A model generated the notes under the pieces. The model ran no database searches, had not been told where the DNA came from, and was given only the letters and a program-made list of their open reading frames with translations. Of a DNA stretch of 64,000 bases, positions 26,882 through 35,169 are shown piece by piece. The stretch is taken from positions 6,887 to 70,886 of the forward strand of contig CAYFKR010000020.1 in assembly GCA_964343835.1 (NCBI GenBank), read 5' to 3'. The DNA comes from CALEMW01 sp964343835. Its GTDB lineage: Bacteria; Krumholzibacteriota; Krumholzibacteriia; LZORAL124-64-63. Each line of letters starts with the position of its first letter. Position 1 is the stretch's first letter. The position numbers were made by a program, and so were the translations under genes.

Positions 26882-27487
26882 CTACTCCCCGAAGCTCACG
26901 GCCGGGGCCTGCTCTGCGCCGGCGGCAGCCTCGAAGTAGGCTCGCCTCTCGAAACCGAACATGCCGGCCAGCAGGTTGGTGGGGAAGCGACGGATGTTGG
27001 CGTTGTAGCCCTGGACCGCCTCGTTGAAGCGGCGGCGCGACACCGTGATGCGATTCTCGGTGCCGGAGAGCTCGTCCTGCAGGGCCAGGAAGTTCTGGTT
27101 GGCCTTGAGGTCCGGGTACCGCTCCACCACGACCATCAGCCGCGCCAGGGCGGAACTCAGGCCGTCCTGGGCCTCCTGGAAGCGCTGCAGGGCGGCGGGG
27201 TCGTTCAGCGTCTCGGGGCTGATCTCGGTGGTCATCTGGGTGGCCCGGGCGCGGGCGCTGACCACGGCGTCGAGGGTCTCGCGCTCGTGGGCCGCGTAGC
27301 CCTTCACCGTTTCGACCAGGTTGGGGATGAGGTCGGCCCGGCGCTGGTACTGGTTCTCCACGTCGCCCCAGGCGCCGTCGATGCCCTCTTCCATTCCCAC
27401 GATGCCGTTGTACTTGCCGATCATGCTCATGGCCATGAAGCCGATCACGGCCAGCACGGCGATCAGAACGAGAAGTCCCTTGGACAT
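26882..27487 (-). CDS. lemA: LemA family protein
   Basis: 201-residue LemA protein: one N-terminal membrane helix (residues 5-24), then a long alpha-helical domain. The family signature is clear: 'YNGIVGMEEGIDGAWGDVENQYQRRADLIPNLVETVKGYAAHERETLDAVVSARA' spans about 26-80 (key residues Q-x-Q-R-R-x-D-L-I-P-N-L). It precedes two TPM genes with almost no spacing, an arrangement seen in many bacteria, and follows the HEAT/cyclophilin gene by 18 bases. Molecular role is not established for the family. Confidence 0.95.
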   Translation of the reverse strand: MSKGLLVLIAVLAVIGFMAMSMIGKYNGIVGMEEGIDGAWGDVENQYQRRADLIPNLVETVKGYAAHERETLDAVVSARARATQMTTEISPETLNDPAALQRFQEAQDGLSSALARLMVVVERYPDLKANQNFLALQDELSGTENRITVSRRRFNEAVQGYNANIRRFPTNLLAGMFGFERRAYFEAAAGAEQAPAVSFGE

Positions 27488-27505
27488 GATTCCCTCCGTG
27501 TGTTG

Positions 27506-29728
27506 TCAGTCTTGCTCGACGATCTCGAGCCGGAACGTGTCGTCCGGCTGCACAAGATCGACGATCTCCATGCCGTCCACAACCTTTCCGAACACGGTGT
27601 AGCGTCCGTCGAGGTGCGGCTGGGCCGAATGGGCCACGAAGAACTGGCTGCCGCCGGTGTCCTTGCCGCTGTGGGCGATGCCGACGGTCCCGCGTTCGTA
27701 CGGGGCGTCGCTCCATTCGCTGCGGATCGTGAAGCCGGGGCCGCCCCAGCCGGTGCCGTCGGGGTCGCCGCCCTGGATCACGAAATCCGGCACGACCCGG
27801 TGGAAGGCCAGGCCGTCGAAGAACCCCCGACGGATCAGCTCCAGGAAGGTTGCGCAGGTGTTGGGGGCGCGGCGGCCGTCGAGGCGGATCGTGAACGTGC
27901 CGCGGTCGGTGACGCAGCGGACTTCGGGGGCGTCGAAGGGCAGGGCGACGGTGCCTTGGTCAGCATGGCGCACATGGGCGGGGACGGTGGCTTTCAGGCT
28001 GGCTTCGCCGGGAACGGCCGTGGCGGGCACCAGGCCGGAGGCCAGGGCCACGGTGCGGGCGCGGAGGCGCTGGCGGACGTCCGGGGAGTCGAAACCCTCT
28101 TCCAGGACGCGGCGGGCTTGGGCGGCCAGGGAGTCGGCGGGGGCGAAGGTCCCGTCCTCGGGGAAGAAGGCCGCGAAGGCGCCCAGCACGCCCATGCGGA
28201 TGTCCGGTGCGGTCCAGCCCTCGGCGGTGTCCCAGGCGGCGATCAACGCTTCGAGGTTCCGGTCGGACGGATGGGCGCCGAGCAGGTCCGCGCTCTGGGC
28301 GGCGGGGGCCCACGCGCCGTCGGCGAGCACGAAGCGCAGGATCCCCTGGGTGACGGTCCTCACGCTGTCGACCAGCGCCGCCGGTCGGCCCTCCGCCTCA
28401 TAGCGGGCCAGGGCGTCGGCCATGACCGACGTGGCCGCCAGCAGCACCCGGGCCGGGGCGTCGGGGCGGGCGGTGGCGGCGGCGGCCAGGAAGCGTTCCG
28501 GGGGCAGCACGTGCCGGGCCAGACCGATGGTGGCGGCGTCCTTGACCTGGGGCGCCGGGTCGCCGACCACGCCGCGCAGGTCCAGGTCGGCCATCAGGCC
28601 CTCGCCGCGCAGGGCGCACACGGCGGCGGCCGCGGCGGCCCGCACCACGGGCTCGGGGGAGGCGTGCAGATCGGGCTCGCCGGCCTCGTCGAACCTCACC
28701 AGCAGCTTGCGGGCCGACTGGAGCAGGCGGATGCGCCACACCGGCAGCAGGCTCTCGCGCTCGGCGGCCTCGGCCGGCAGGGGCATGTCGGCCACCGCGG
28801 CGTTCATGGCGTCCAGGGCGCAGCGGGACACGTGGGGCGACTCGGCGTGGGCGTGGGCGGTGAGGGCGGTGACCAGGGCCACGTGCTCGCCGTCGGTGGC
28901 GAGGCGGGCGGGGGCCAGGGCGCCCAGGGCGCGCAGGGCGGCGATGCGCACGCGGTCGGCGTCGCGGGAGGAGAAGCGGCCGAGGTCGTCGATGGCTTCG
29001 AGGACGGCGTCGAGCGCAGCAGGGTCTTCTCCGCCGATTCGCCCGAGGGCCCGGCAGGCGTGGACCCGGACCTGGGCATGTCGATGGGTGGTGAAGGCCG
29101 CCACCTCGGGCACGATCTCCCGCGATCCGGTGCGCTCGGCGCAGCGCAGCACGCGCCAGAGCACGTCGGGTTCGGAGCGGACCAGGCCGGAGCGCACGGC
29201 CTCGGCCAGGCGGGTGGAGTCGAGGTCGGCGGCGCGGTCGCGCAGGGCGGTCCAGGCCGCTGCGGCGTCGGCGGGCTCGCCGTGGAGGGCGGGATCCCAG
29301 AGGGCGGCGCCGTCGTGGGGCACGCGGGCCAGGGCGAACAGGGCGGCACGGCGGACGCGGGCGTGGTCGCCGGCGACCATGGCGGCCAGGGGATCGGCGG
29401 CGGCCTCGTCGCCGATGAGGCCCAGGGCCCGGGCGGCCTCGGCGCGGACGGCGTCGCTGGGGTCGTCCACGGCGTCCAGCACGGCGGGCAGCACGTCGGT
29501 GCGGCCGATCAGGCCGGCGCAGCGCAGGGCGGCGCGGCGCACGTGGGCGTCGTCGTCGGCGATCAGGGCCGCCAGGGAGTCGGCGTCGGCCAGGCGACGG
29601 TCCTCCCAGCGGGCCAGGACGGCGCGGGCGTCGTCGCGGGCGGGGGGCTCGGCGCAGCCGAGGGCGAGCAGGGCACCCAGCAGAGCGCTCATCAGGAGCG
29701 AGGCGAACAGCAATCTGCGGATCGTCAC
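27506..29728 (-). CDS. HEAT-repeat lipoprotein with C-terminal cyclophilin-type peptidyl-prolyl isomerase
   Basis: 740 residues. The N-terminus (MTIRRLLFASLLMSALLGALLALGC) is a signal peptide with a lipobox-like 'LALGC', so the protein is probably an outer-membrane or periplasmic lipoprotein. Residues about 35-560 are HEAT/PBS-lyase-like helical repeats ('DDAHVRRAALRCAGLIG', 'DPSDAVRAEAARALGLIGD', 'HRHAQVRVHACRALGRIG'). Residues about 590-740 are a cyclophilin domain with 'FHRVVPDFVIQGGDP', 'GTVGIAHSGKDTGGSQFFV' and 'HLDGRYTVFGKV'; the catalytic Arg and the substrate-pocket Phe are present. The start is GTG 29728 with GGAGG seven bases upstream. The fusion suggests a periplasmic folding factor with a protein-binding scaffold. 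It heads the lemA-TPM operon. Confidence 0.88.
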   Translation of the reverse strand: MTIRRLLFASLLMSALLGALLALGCAEPPARDDARAVLARWEDRRLADADSLAALIADDDAHVRRAALRCAGLIGRTDVLPAVLDAVDDPSDAVRAEAARALGLIGDEAAADPLAAMVAGDHARVRRAALFALARVPHDGAALWDPALHGEPADAAAAWTALRDRAADLDSTRLAEAVRSGLVRSEPDVLWRVLRCAERTGSREIVPEVAAFTTHRHAQVRVHACRALGRIGGEDPAALDAVLEAIDDLGRFSSRDADRVRIAALRALGALAPARLATDGEHVALVTALTAHAHAESPHVSRCALDAMNAAVADMPLPAEAAERESLLPVWRIRLLQSARKLLVRFDEAGEPDLHASPEPVVRAAAAAAVCALRGEGLMADLDLRGVVGDPAPQVKDAATIGLARHVLPPERFLAAAATARPDAPARVLLAATSVMADALARYEAEGRPAALVDSVRTVTQGILRFVLADGAWAPAAQSADLLGAHPSDRNLEALIAAWDTAEGWTAPDIRMGVLGAFAAFFPEDGTFAPADSLAAQARRVLEEGFDSPDVRQRLRARTVALASGLVPATAVPGEASLKATVPAHVRHADQGTVALPFDAPEVRCVTDRGTFTIRLDGRRAPNTCATFLELIRRGFFDGLAFHRVVPDFVIQGGDPDGTGWGGPGFTIRSEWSDAPYERGTVGIAHSGKDTGGSQFFVAHSAQPHLDGRYTVFGKVVDGMEIVDLVQPDDTFRLEIVEQD

Positions 29729-29857
29729 GTCGGTACCTCCAGGGAATGCCGCGACGGTAGCACCCGCCGCGGCGGGCGTCCACGGCGAGTGGTCTTGGAC
29801 AGCGGCGGGGACATCGGGTACATTGCGGGCGGGCGCGAACGATTCCCTGGAGGACCC

Positions 29858-30859
29858 ATGCGCATCGCCGTCGTCGGCGCCACCGGACTGGTGGGCCGCA
29901 CCATGATCCGTCTGCTGGAGACCCGCCCCTGGGCGGAAGCTCCGCCGCGCCTGCTGGCCAGCGCCCGGTCGGCCGGATCGACGCTGCCGTTCCGCGGCAT
30001 CGAGGTGACGGTGGAAGACGTCGCCGGCTTCGATCCCGCCACGGTGGACCTGGCCCTGTTCAGCGCCGGCGGCGCGTTGAGCCGCGAACTGGCGCCCCGT
30101 TTCGCCGAGGCGGGGACATGGGTCGTGGACAACTCGTCGGCCTGGCGCATGGACTCCGATACCGCCCTGGTGGTGCCCGAGATCAACGCGGCCGCGTTGC
30201 CGGCAGCCCCGGCCATCGTGGCCAATCCCAACTGCTCCACCATCCAGATCGTGATGGCCCTGGCGCCCCTGCACGCCGCCTTCGGCCTCGAATCGTTCCA
30301 CGCCGCCACCTACCAGTCCGTGAGCGGGGCCGGGGCTACGGCTCGCCACGCCCTGCTCCAGCAGATCGACGCCCGTCGCCCGGACCATCCGGAAGCGGAC
30401 CTGAAGCCCAGCGACGCAGGACCGTTCGGACGACCAGTGGCCTTCGACGCCGTCCCCGCCATCGGCGCCGCCCTGGACGACGGCTCCTTCGAGGAAGAGG
30501 CCAAGGTCGTCCGCGAGTCCCGCAAGATCCTCGGCCTGCCGGACCTGAAGGTGAGCTGCATGGCCGTGCGCGTCCCGTCGTGGAACGGTCACGGTGCAGC
30601 AGTTCGGGCCGTCTTCGCCAACGACGTGGACCGCGACCGGGCCCTGACGGCCCTCGAGGCGTTCCTGGGCGTGACGGTGACCACCTCGCCCCACGACTAC
30701 GCCGCCCCCTCGGCCGCCTCCGGCCGCGACGACGTCTTCGTCGGCCGCCTGCGCACCGACCCCGACGACCCGTGCGCCCTGACCTTCTGGGTCGCCGCCG
30801 ACAACCTCCTGAAGGGCGCGGCCCTGAACGCCGTGCAGATCGCCGAGGCCCTGCGGTGA
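29858..30859 (+). CDS. asd: Aspartate-semialdehyde dehydrogenase
   Basis: 333 residues; converts aspartyl phosphate to aspartate semialdehyde with NADPH, the branch point to lysine, diaminopimelate, threonine and methionine. N-terminal Rossmann motif 'VVGATGLVGRTM', catalytic Cys126 in 'ANPNCSTIQ', and the substrate segment 'VRVPSWNGHGAAV' with its conserved R and H. Length is normal. The ATG follows GGAGG. It is divergent from the HEAT/cyclophilin gene, with 129 bases between. The stop overlaps the truA start by four bases. Confidence 0.95.
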   Translation: MRIAVVGATGLVGRTMIRLLETRPWAEAPPRLLASARSAGSTLPFRGIEVTVEDVAGFDPATVDLALFSAGGALSRELAPRFAEAGTWVVDNSSAWRMDSDTALVVPEINAAALPAAPAIVANPNCSTIQIVMALAPLHAAFGLESFHAATYQSVSGAGATARHALLQQIDARRPDHPEADLKPSDAGPFGRPVAFDAVPAIGAALDDGSFEEEAKVVRESRKILGLPDLKVSCMAVRVPSWNGHGAAVRAVFANDVDRDRALTALEAFLGVTVTTSPHDYAAPSAASGRDDVFVGRLRTDPDDPCALTFWVAADNLLKGAALNAVQIAEALR

Positions 30860-31653
30860 GCCGCACCGTCCGCATCGACCTGGCCTACGACGGCGCGGGC
30901 TTCCACGGCTGGCAGATCCAGCCGGAGCTGCGCACCGTGCAGGGCATGCTGGCGGCCATGCTGGAGCGCCTGCTGGGCCGCGAGGCCACACCGACGGGCG
31001 CCGGCCGCACCGACACCGGCGTCCACGCCCTCGGCCAGACCGCCCACTTCGGCGGCCTCAACGAGGACGAGACCGGGCGTCTGATCCGGGCCCTGCCCGG
31101 CGTCGCCCCCGACGACATCCGCATCACCCGCGTCGTGGAGGTGTCGCCGGCCTTCGACGCCCGCTTCTCCGCTCGCTGGCGCCGATACGAGTATCGCCTG
31201 GCCCTGCGCGACGACCTGTTCCGCCGCGGCACGGAGTGGCAGCTTTCCGGCGTCGACCTGGACCGCGACGCCATGGACGCGGCCTGCGTCCACCTGCTGG
31301 GCAATCACGACTACCGCAGCTTCTGCAAGACGTCGTCGTGGAAGGAGACCAACGACTGCGACGTGAGCACTGCCCGCTTCGAGTGGTCGGACGACGGCGC
31401 CGTCTTCCACGTGACCGCCGACCGCTTCCTGCACCACATGGTCAGGACCCTGGTCGGCACCCTGGTCGAAACGGGGCAGGGCCGACGCGCCCCCGACGAC
31501 CTGCCCGCGATCATCGCCGCCAAGGATCGGAGTGCGGCGGGAACCATGGCCCCCCCTCAGGGATTGTACCTGGCCGAGGTGGGCTACCCGGACGAGCTGA
31601 TGGATCCCGGCTTCATGCCGGATACGGACCCCCGAACCGAGGAGACCCCATGA
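30856..31653 (+). CDS. truA: tRNA pseudouridine synthase A
   Basis: 265 residues; makes pseudouridine at positions 38-40 of the tRNA anticodon arm. 'RIDLAYDGAGFHGWQ' opens the domain; catalytic Asp53 is in 'GAGRTDTGVHALGQ'; 'FDARFSARWRRYEYRL', 'NHDYRSFCK' and 'FLHHMVRTLVGTL' are the other family motifs. The start is GTG 30856 overlapping the asd stop (GTGA), and the stop overlaps the next ATG, so asd, truA and the transaldolase gene are translationally coupled. Confidence 0.95.
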   Translation: MSRTVRIDLAYDGAGFHGWQIQPELRTVQGMLAAMLERLLGREATPTGAGRTDTGVHALGQTAHFGGLNEDETGRLIRALPGVAPDDIRITRVVEVSPAFDARFSARWRRYEYRLALRDDLFRRGTEWQLSGVDLDRDAMDAACVHLLGNHDYRSFCKTSSWKETNDCDVSTARFEWSDDGAVFHVTADRFLHHMVRTLVGTLVETGQGRRAPDDLPAIIAAKDRSAAGTMAPPQGLYLAEVGYPDELMDPGFMPDTDPRTEETP

Positions 31654-32297
31654 AGTTCTTCATCGACACCGCCGACCTGGACGAGATCCGCGACGCCAAG
31701 GCCATGGGCGTGCTCGACGGCGTGACCACCAACCCCAGCCTCATGGCCAAGGCCGGCCGCACCGACACCGACGCGCTCCTCAAGGAGATCTGCGACATCG
31801 TGGAGGGCCCGGTCAGTGGCGAGGTGGTGGCCCTGGACGCCGACGGCATGATCGAAGAGGGCAAGCGCCTGGCCGCCCTGAGCGAGCACATCGTCGTGAA
31901 GATCCCCACCACCATCGAGGGTCTGAAGGCCTGCCGCGCCCTGGCGGACGACGGCATCGACGTGAACATGACCCTGGTCTTCTCCAGCAACCAGGCCCTG
32001 CTCTGCGCCAAGGCCGGTGCGGCGTACGTGTCGCCCTTCGTGGGCCGCCTGGACGACATTACCGCCGACGGCATGCAGCTCATCCAGGACATCTGCGAGA
32101 TCTACGAGAACTTCGAGTACCCCACGGAGGTCATCGTGGCCAGCGTGCGGCACCCCGAGCACGTGGCCCAGTCGGCCCTGCTGGGCGCCGACGTGGCGAC
32201 GATCCCCCACAAGGTCATCAAGCAGCTCGTGAACCATCCCCTGACCGACAAGGGGCTCGAGGCCTTCATGGCCGACTGGAACAAGCTGCAGGGTTAG
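31650..32297 (+). CDS. tal: Transaldolase (fructose-6-phosphate aldolase-type, short form)
   Basis: 215 residues, the short TalC/FSA-type transaldolase. 'MKFFIDTADLDEIRDA' and 'GVTTNPSLMAKAG' are the family opening; the Schiff-base Lys84 is in 'HIVVKIPTT'; 'NMTLVFSSNQALLCAKAGA', 'VSPFVGRLDD' and 'VIVASVRHPEHVAQSALLGADVATIP' follow. It acts in the non-oxidative pentose phosphate pathway or cleaves fructose 6-phosphate; the length alone does not separate these. The ATG overlaps the truA stop by four bases. Confidence 0.93.
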   Translation: MKFFIDTADLDEIRDAKAMGVLDGVTTNPSLMAKAGRTDTDALLKEICDIVEGPVSGEVVALDADGMIEEGKRLAALSEHIVVKIPTTIEGLKACRALADDGIDVNMTLVFSSNQALLCAKAGAAYVSPFVGRLDDITADGMQLIQDICEIYENFEYPTEVIVASVRHPEHVAQSALLGADVATIPHKVIKQLVNHPLTDKGLEAFMADWNKLQG

Positions 32298-32325
32298 GCC
32301 CGCGCGCGGGCGAGGAGGAACGGAC

Positions 32326-33534
32326 ATGACGAGGGCACCGGTCTGGACGGGCGTGGTGATCGGCTTGCTGGCGGGCATGCTGCTGGGAGCGGCGTGGCTG
32401 GTGGGACGCAATTCGGCGGGCGTGGCGACGGGCGGCGGTTCGGCGAGGCCGGACACCGTCTACGTGGCCCAACCCGCCGTCCACGTGGAGAATCCCGACG
32501 ACATGGGCCGTCGCAACGCCGTGGTCCGGGCCACCGAACTGGTGGCCCCGGCCGTGGTGAGCATCAACGCCATCGACACCCGCGTGCTGAGCCGGGCGGT
32601 GGTGCCCAGGGGCATGGAGTTCTGGGAACGCTTCTTCCCGGGCTCGTTCCCCCGCCAGCAGTTCGAGCACGACTTCTCGAGCCTCGGCTCCGGCGTGATC
32701 ATCTCGCCTGACGGCTACGTGCTGTCCAACGTGCACGTGGTGGAGAACGCCGACCGCGTGGTCGTGACCCTCAACGACGGCCGCCAGTACGATGCCGAAG
32801 TCCTGGAGATCGTGAAGAACTGGGACCTGGCCCTGCTCCAGATCCAGGGTGCGGAGGGCGGCCTGCCCTTCGCTCCCATGCACGACGGCACCGACCCGCT
32901 GTACATCGGCGAGTGGGCCATCGCTATCGGTTCGCCCTTCGGCTACCTGCTGGCCGACACCCAGCCCACCGTCACCGTCGGCGTGATCAGCGCCCTCAAC
33001 CGCGACATCAAGAGCCAGCAGGGCGAGCAGACCTTCCTGGGCATGATCCAGACCGACGCCGCCATCAACCCCGGCAACAGCGGTGGCCCGCTGATCAATT
33101 CCCGGGGCGAGGTGATCGGCATCAACACCTTCATCTTCACCGAGAGCGGCGGCAGCATCGGCCTGGGGTTCGCGGTGCCGGTGTCGCGGGCGCGGCTCAT
33201 CGTGGACGACGTCCGCGAGCACGGCCACTACCGCCGACCCTGGTCGGGCATCAACATGCGCCTGCTCAACCAGGACCTGGCCAGCGCCTATGGCCTGGAC
33301 CGGGCGGTCGGGTTCGTGATCCTGGCGGTGGAGGAGGGGTCGCCGGCCTGGAAGGCGGGCCTGCGCTCCAACGACGTCGTGTTCAGCTTCAACGGAGTGG
33401 AGCTGTCGGACATGGACACCATCCGTCGCTTGCTGTACGAGGCCACGGTGGACTCGGAGCTGGAGTACATAGCGGATCGGAACGGGGAGCGGATCACCGG
33501 GACGATCCTGTTGGAGGAAGCGCCGAGGCGTTGA
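32326..33534 (+). CDS. HtrA/DegP-family periplasmic serine protease with one PDZ domain
   Basis: 402 residues. An N-terminal membrane anchor (about 8-26) is followed by a trypsin-like protease domain with catalytic His137 ('SNVHVVENADRV'), Asp167 ('KNWDLALLQI') and Ser252 ('NPGNSGGPL'). A single PDZ domain covers about 305-395 ('VGFVILAVEEGSPAWKAGLRSNDVV'). The anchor and single PDZ make it DegS-like in layout, so it could be a quality-control or signalling protease. The ATG follows GAGGAGGAA. It lies 28 bases after the transaldolase gene and is probably the last gene of that operon. Confidence 0.93.
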   Translation: MTRAPVWTGVVIGLLAGMLLGAAWLVGRNSAGVATGGGSARPDTVYVAQPAVHVENPDDMGRRNAVVRATELVAPAVVSINAIDTRVLSRAVVPRGMEFWERFFPGSFPRQQFEHDFSSLGSGVIISPDGYVLSNVHVVENADRVVVTLNDGRQYDAEVLEIVKNWDLALLQIQGAEGGLPFAPMHDGTDPLYIGEWAIAIGSPFGYLLADTQPTVTVGVISALNRDIKSQQGEQTFLGMIQTDAAINPGNSGGPLINSRGEVIGINTFIFTESGGSIGLGFAVPVSRARLIVDDVREHGHYRRPWSGINMRLLNQDLASAYGLDRAVGFVILAVEEGSPAWKAGLRSNDVVFSFNGVELSDMDTIRRLLYEATVDSELEYIADRNGERITGTILLEEAPRR

Positions 33535-33560
33535 TCCCCCAGATGACGACGACGATTCCG

Positions 33561-33587
33561 CGGCACGCGCCCTGCAAGCGCGTGCCG
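33561..33587. repeat. Perfect inverted repeat downstream of the HtrA gene
   Basis: CGGCACGCG (33561-33569) and CGCGTGCCG (33579-33587) with a nine-base loop. There is no T run, so it is a weak terminator candidate for the operon that starts with asd. Confidence 0.5.
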
Positions 33588-33643
33588 TAGCATATGGTGT
33601 ATCCAGGGGATGGCCGATGACATTGTTGCCCACGGGGAGGGGC

Positions 33644-33720
33644 TTGACGTTGAATGCTTGTTGTTATACAATCACAGCAGTATGTATAATAGCGTTGCAG
33701 CAAAGGAAGCCGAGTATAAT
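33644..33720 (+). promoter_or_regulatory. Fic operon promoter with overlapping inverted-repeat operator
   Basis: TTGACG (33644-33649), 17 bases, TACAAT (33667-33672) is a strong sigma-70 promoter; a second, TTGTTA (33661-33666), 18 bases, TATAAT (33685-33690), overlaps it. The perfect inverted repeat TTATACA (33664-33670) and TGTATAA (33683-33689) covers both -10 elements. A further GTATAAT lies at 33714-33720, just before the start codon. Such a site fits repression by the RHH protein or by the Fic winged helix. Confidence 0.6.
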
Positions 33721-33723
33721 TAG

Positions 33724-34893
33724 ATGAAACCTGCGGAATTCGGGCCCAATCACCCGGGAGAGCTCATTCGAAGTGAGTTGGGATATTGGGCATTCGTCCC
33801 GGCTCCTCTGGAACCGGTGCTGACACTGGACATCCAGATAGTCAGTGCTCTCTCAGCTGCAGATCGCGCTCTGAGCGAACTCGCAGGAATCGCACGAACA
33901 CTCCCGAACCCCAATCTTCTCATCCGCCCCTTCATGCGTCGTGAAGCGGTGCTGTCCAGTAGGATCGAGGGAACTCAAGCCTCGTTATCCGACCTGCTGT
34001 TCTTCGAGGCGGCCGGTTCGAGTGAACCTGAGATTGCCGATGTCCGTGAGGTAGCGAACTACGTTCGTTCTCTCGAGTACGGCCTCGACCGGCTGAACGA
34101 CTTTCCGCTGAGCTTGAGGTTCATTCGGGAGATTCACGAGCGCCTCATGCAGGGGGTAAGGGGAGAAGCGCAGACTCCTGGAGAGTTCCGCAGGTCCCAG
34201 AATTGGATAGGTGAGCCTGGCTGTACATTGATGGATGCCAAGTTCGTGCCTCCACCCGTCGATGAGATGAACGATGCTCTCAGGGCGTTCGAGCAGTACC
34301 TGCATGCCGAATCCCCGACGCCACCGCTCATTCGGATGGCCATGATTCATTACCACTTCGAGGCGATTCATCCGTTTCTGGACGGGAATGGGCGCGTCGG
34401 TCGTCTGCTGATCGCGATATTGATGCGGGAGTATGGTCTGCTCTCTCAACCAATGCTCTATCTGAGCGCGTTCTTCGAACGTCATCGGGACAAATACTAC
34501 GATTTTCTGCTGCGTGTGAGCCGTCAGGGTGACTGGCGCTCCTGGATCAAGTTCTTCCTGGTCGCGGTCGAGGCCCAGTCCCGTGACGCGATCACGCGGT
34601 CGGACGCAGTCCTGTCGTTGTGGGGCGAGTATCGCGAGAGGCTCCAGGAAGCCAGGGCTTCGGCTCTACTGCTGAGTCTCGTCGATGAGTTGTTCTCGTT
34701 CCCGGCGACGACGACGAAAACCGCATCGCAAACGCTCGGCGTTACGCAACGCTCCGCACAGTTGAACATCAACAAACTGGTCGAAGCCGGAGTACTGGAA
34801 GAAGTGACAGGCAGGAAGCGTAACCGTATCTATGCAGCGAGGGAAATCATCTCGATGGTGGAGAGAGGAGAGATCGATGGTCCCAAAGCCTGA
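33724..34893 (+). CDS. Fic-family AMP transferase with built-in inhibitory helix
   Basis: 389 residues. The Fic core motif 'HPFLDGNGRVGR' starts at His216 and is complete, so AMP transfer to a target hydroxyl is expected. The N-terminal 'SSRIEGTQ' carries Glu82 in the class II inhibitory (S/T)xxxE(G/N) pattern, meaning that autoinhibition is in cis. The C-terminal third (about 310-375) looks like a winged helix ('TTTKTASQTLGVTQRSAQLNINKLVEAGVLEEV'), often used for DNA binding. The ATG at 33724 has GGAAG 14 bases up, an unusually long spacing. Base composition is lower in GC than in the neighbours, which suggests acquisition. Targets are unknown. Confidence 0.93.
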   Translation: MKPAEFGPNHPGELIRSELGYWAFVPAPLEPVLTLDIQIVSALSAADRALSELAGIARTLPNPNLLIRPFMRREAVLSSRIEGTQASLSDLLFFEAAGSSEPEIADVREVANYVRSLEYGLDRLNDFPLSLRFIREIHERLMQGVRGEAQTPGEFRRSQNWIGEPGCTLMDAKFVPPPVDEMNDALRAFEQYLHAESPTPPLIRMAMIHYHFEAIHPFLDGNGRVGRLLIAILMREYGLLSQPMLYLSAFFERHRDKYYDFLLRVSRQGDWRSWIKFFLVAVEAQSRDAITRSDAVLSLWGEYRERLQEARASALLLSLVDELFSFPATTTKTASQTLGVTQRSAQLNINKLVEAGVLEEVTGRKRNRIYAAREIISMVERGEIDGPKA

Positions 34894-35140
34894 CGCGCAA
34901 GTATCAAGCGAGAGAGTGACGATCTCATTGGCAAGTGAATCACTCGATCTGGTCGATGCTGCCGCAGCTCGCATCGGAGTCACTCGCCGTGAATACTGCC
35001 GCCAGGCTGTGATGGCGTATCTCAAGGTACACGATCGGGTCGTTGATACGTCAACCCTGGATGACATCTACACTGACCCTGACGACTCGATGCTGGATCC
35101 ACTGCTGGACGAGGCTCAGGCATTCTCAGTGCTCAACTAG
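34877..35140 (+). CDS. Small ribbon-helix-helix protein, possible antitoxin or repressor
   Basis: 87 residues. 'ERVTISLASESLDLVDAAAARIGVTRREYCRQAVMAYLKVHD' (about 11-52) fits a MetJ/Arc-type ribbon-helix-helix fold, followed by an acidic tail ('DDIYTDPDDSMLDPLLDEA'). This DNA-binding head plus acidic tail is the usual antitoxin layout. ATG 34877 follows GAGGAG and overlaps the end of fic by 17 bases, so the two are coupled. It is the likely repressor for the inverted repeat in the fic promoter. Fic antitoxins normally have a different fold and Fic here already has its inhibitory helix, so the role as antitoxin is open. Confidence 0.75.
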   Translation: MVPKPDAQVSSERVTISLASESLDLVDAAAARIGVTRREYCRQAVMAYLKVHDRVVDTSTLDDIYTDPDDSMLDPLLDEAQAFSVLN

Positions 35141-35169
35141 GCTTGAGATCCGTCCTGGAGCATAAGGCC

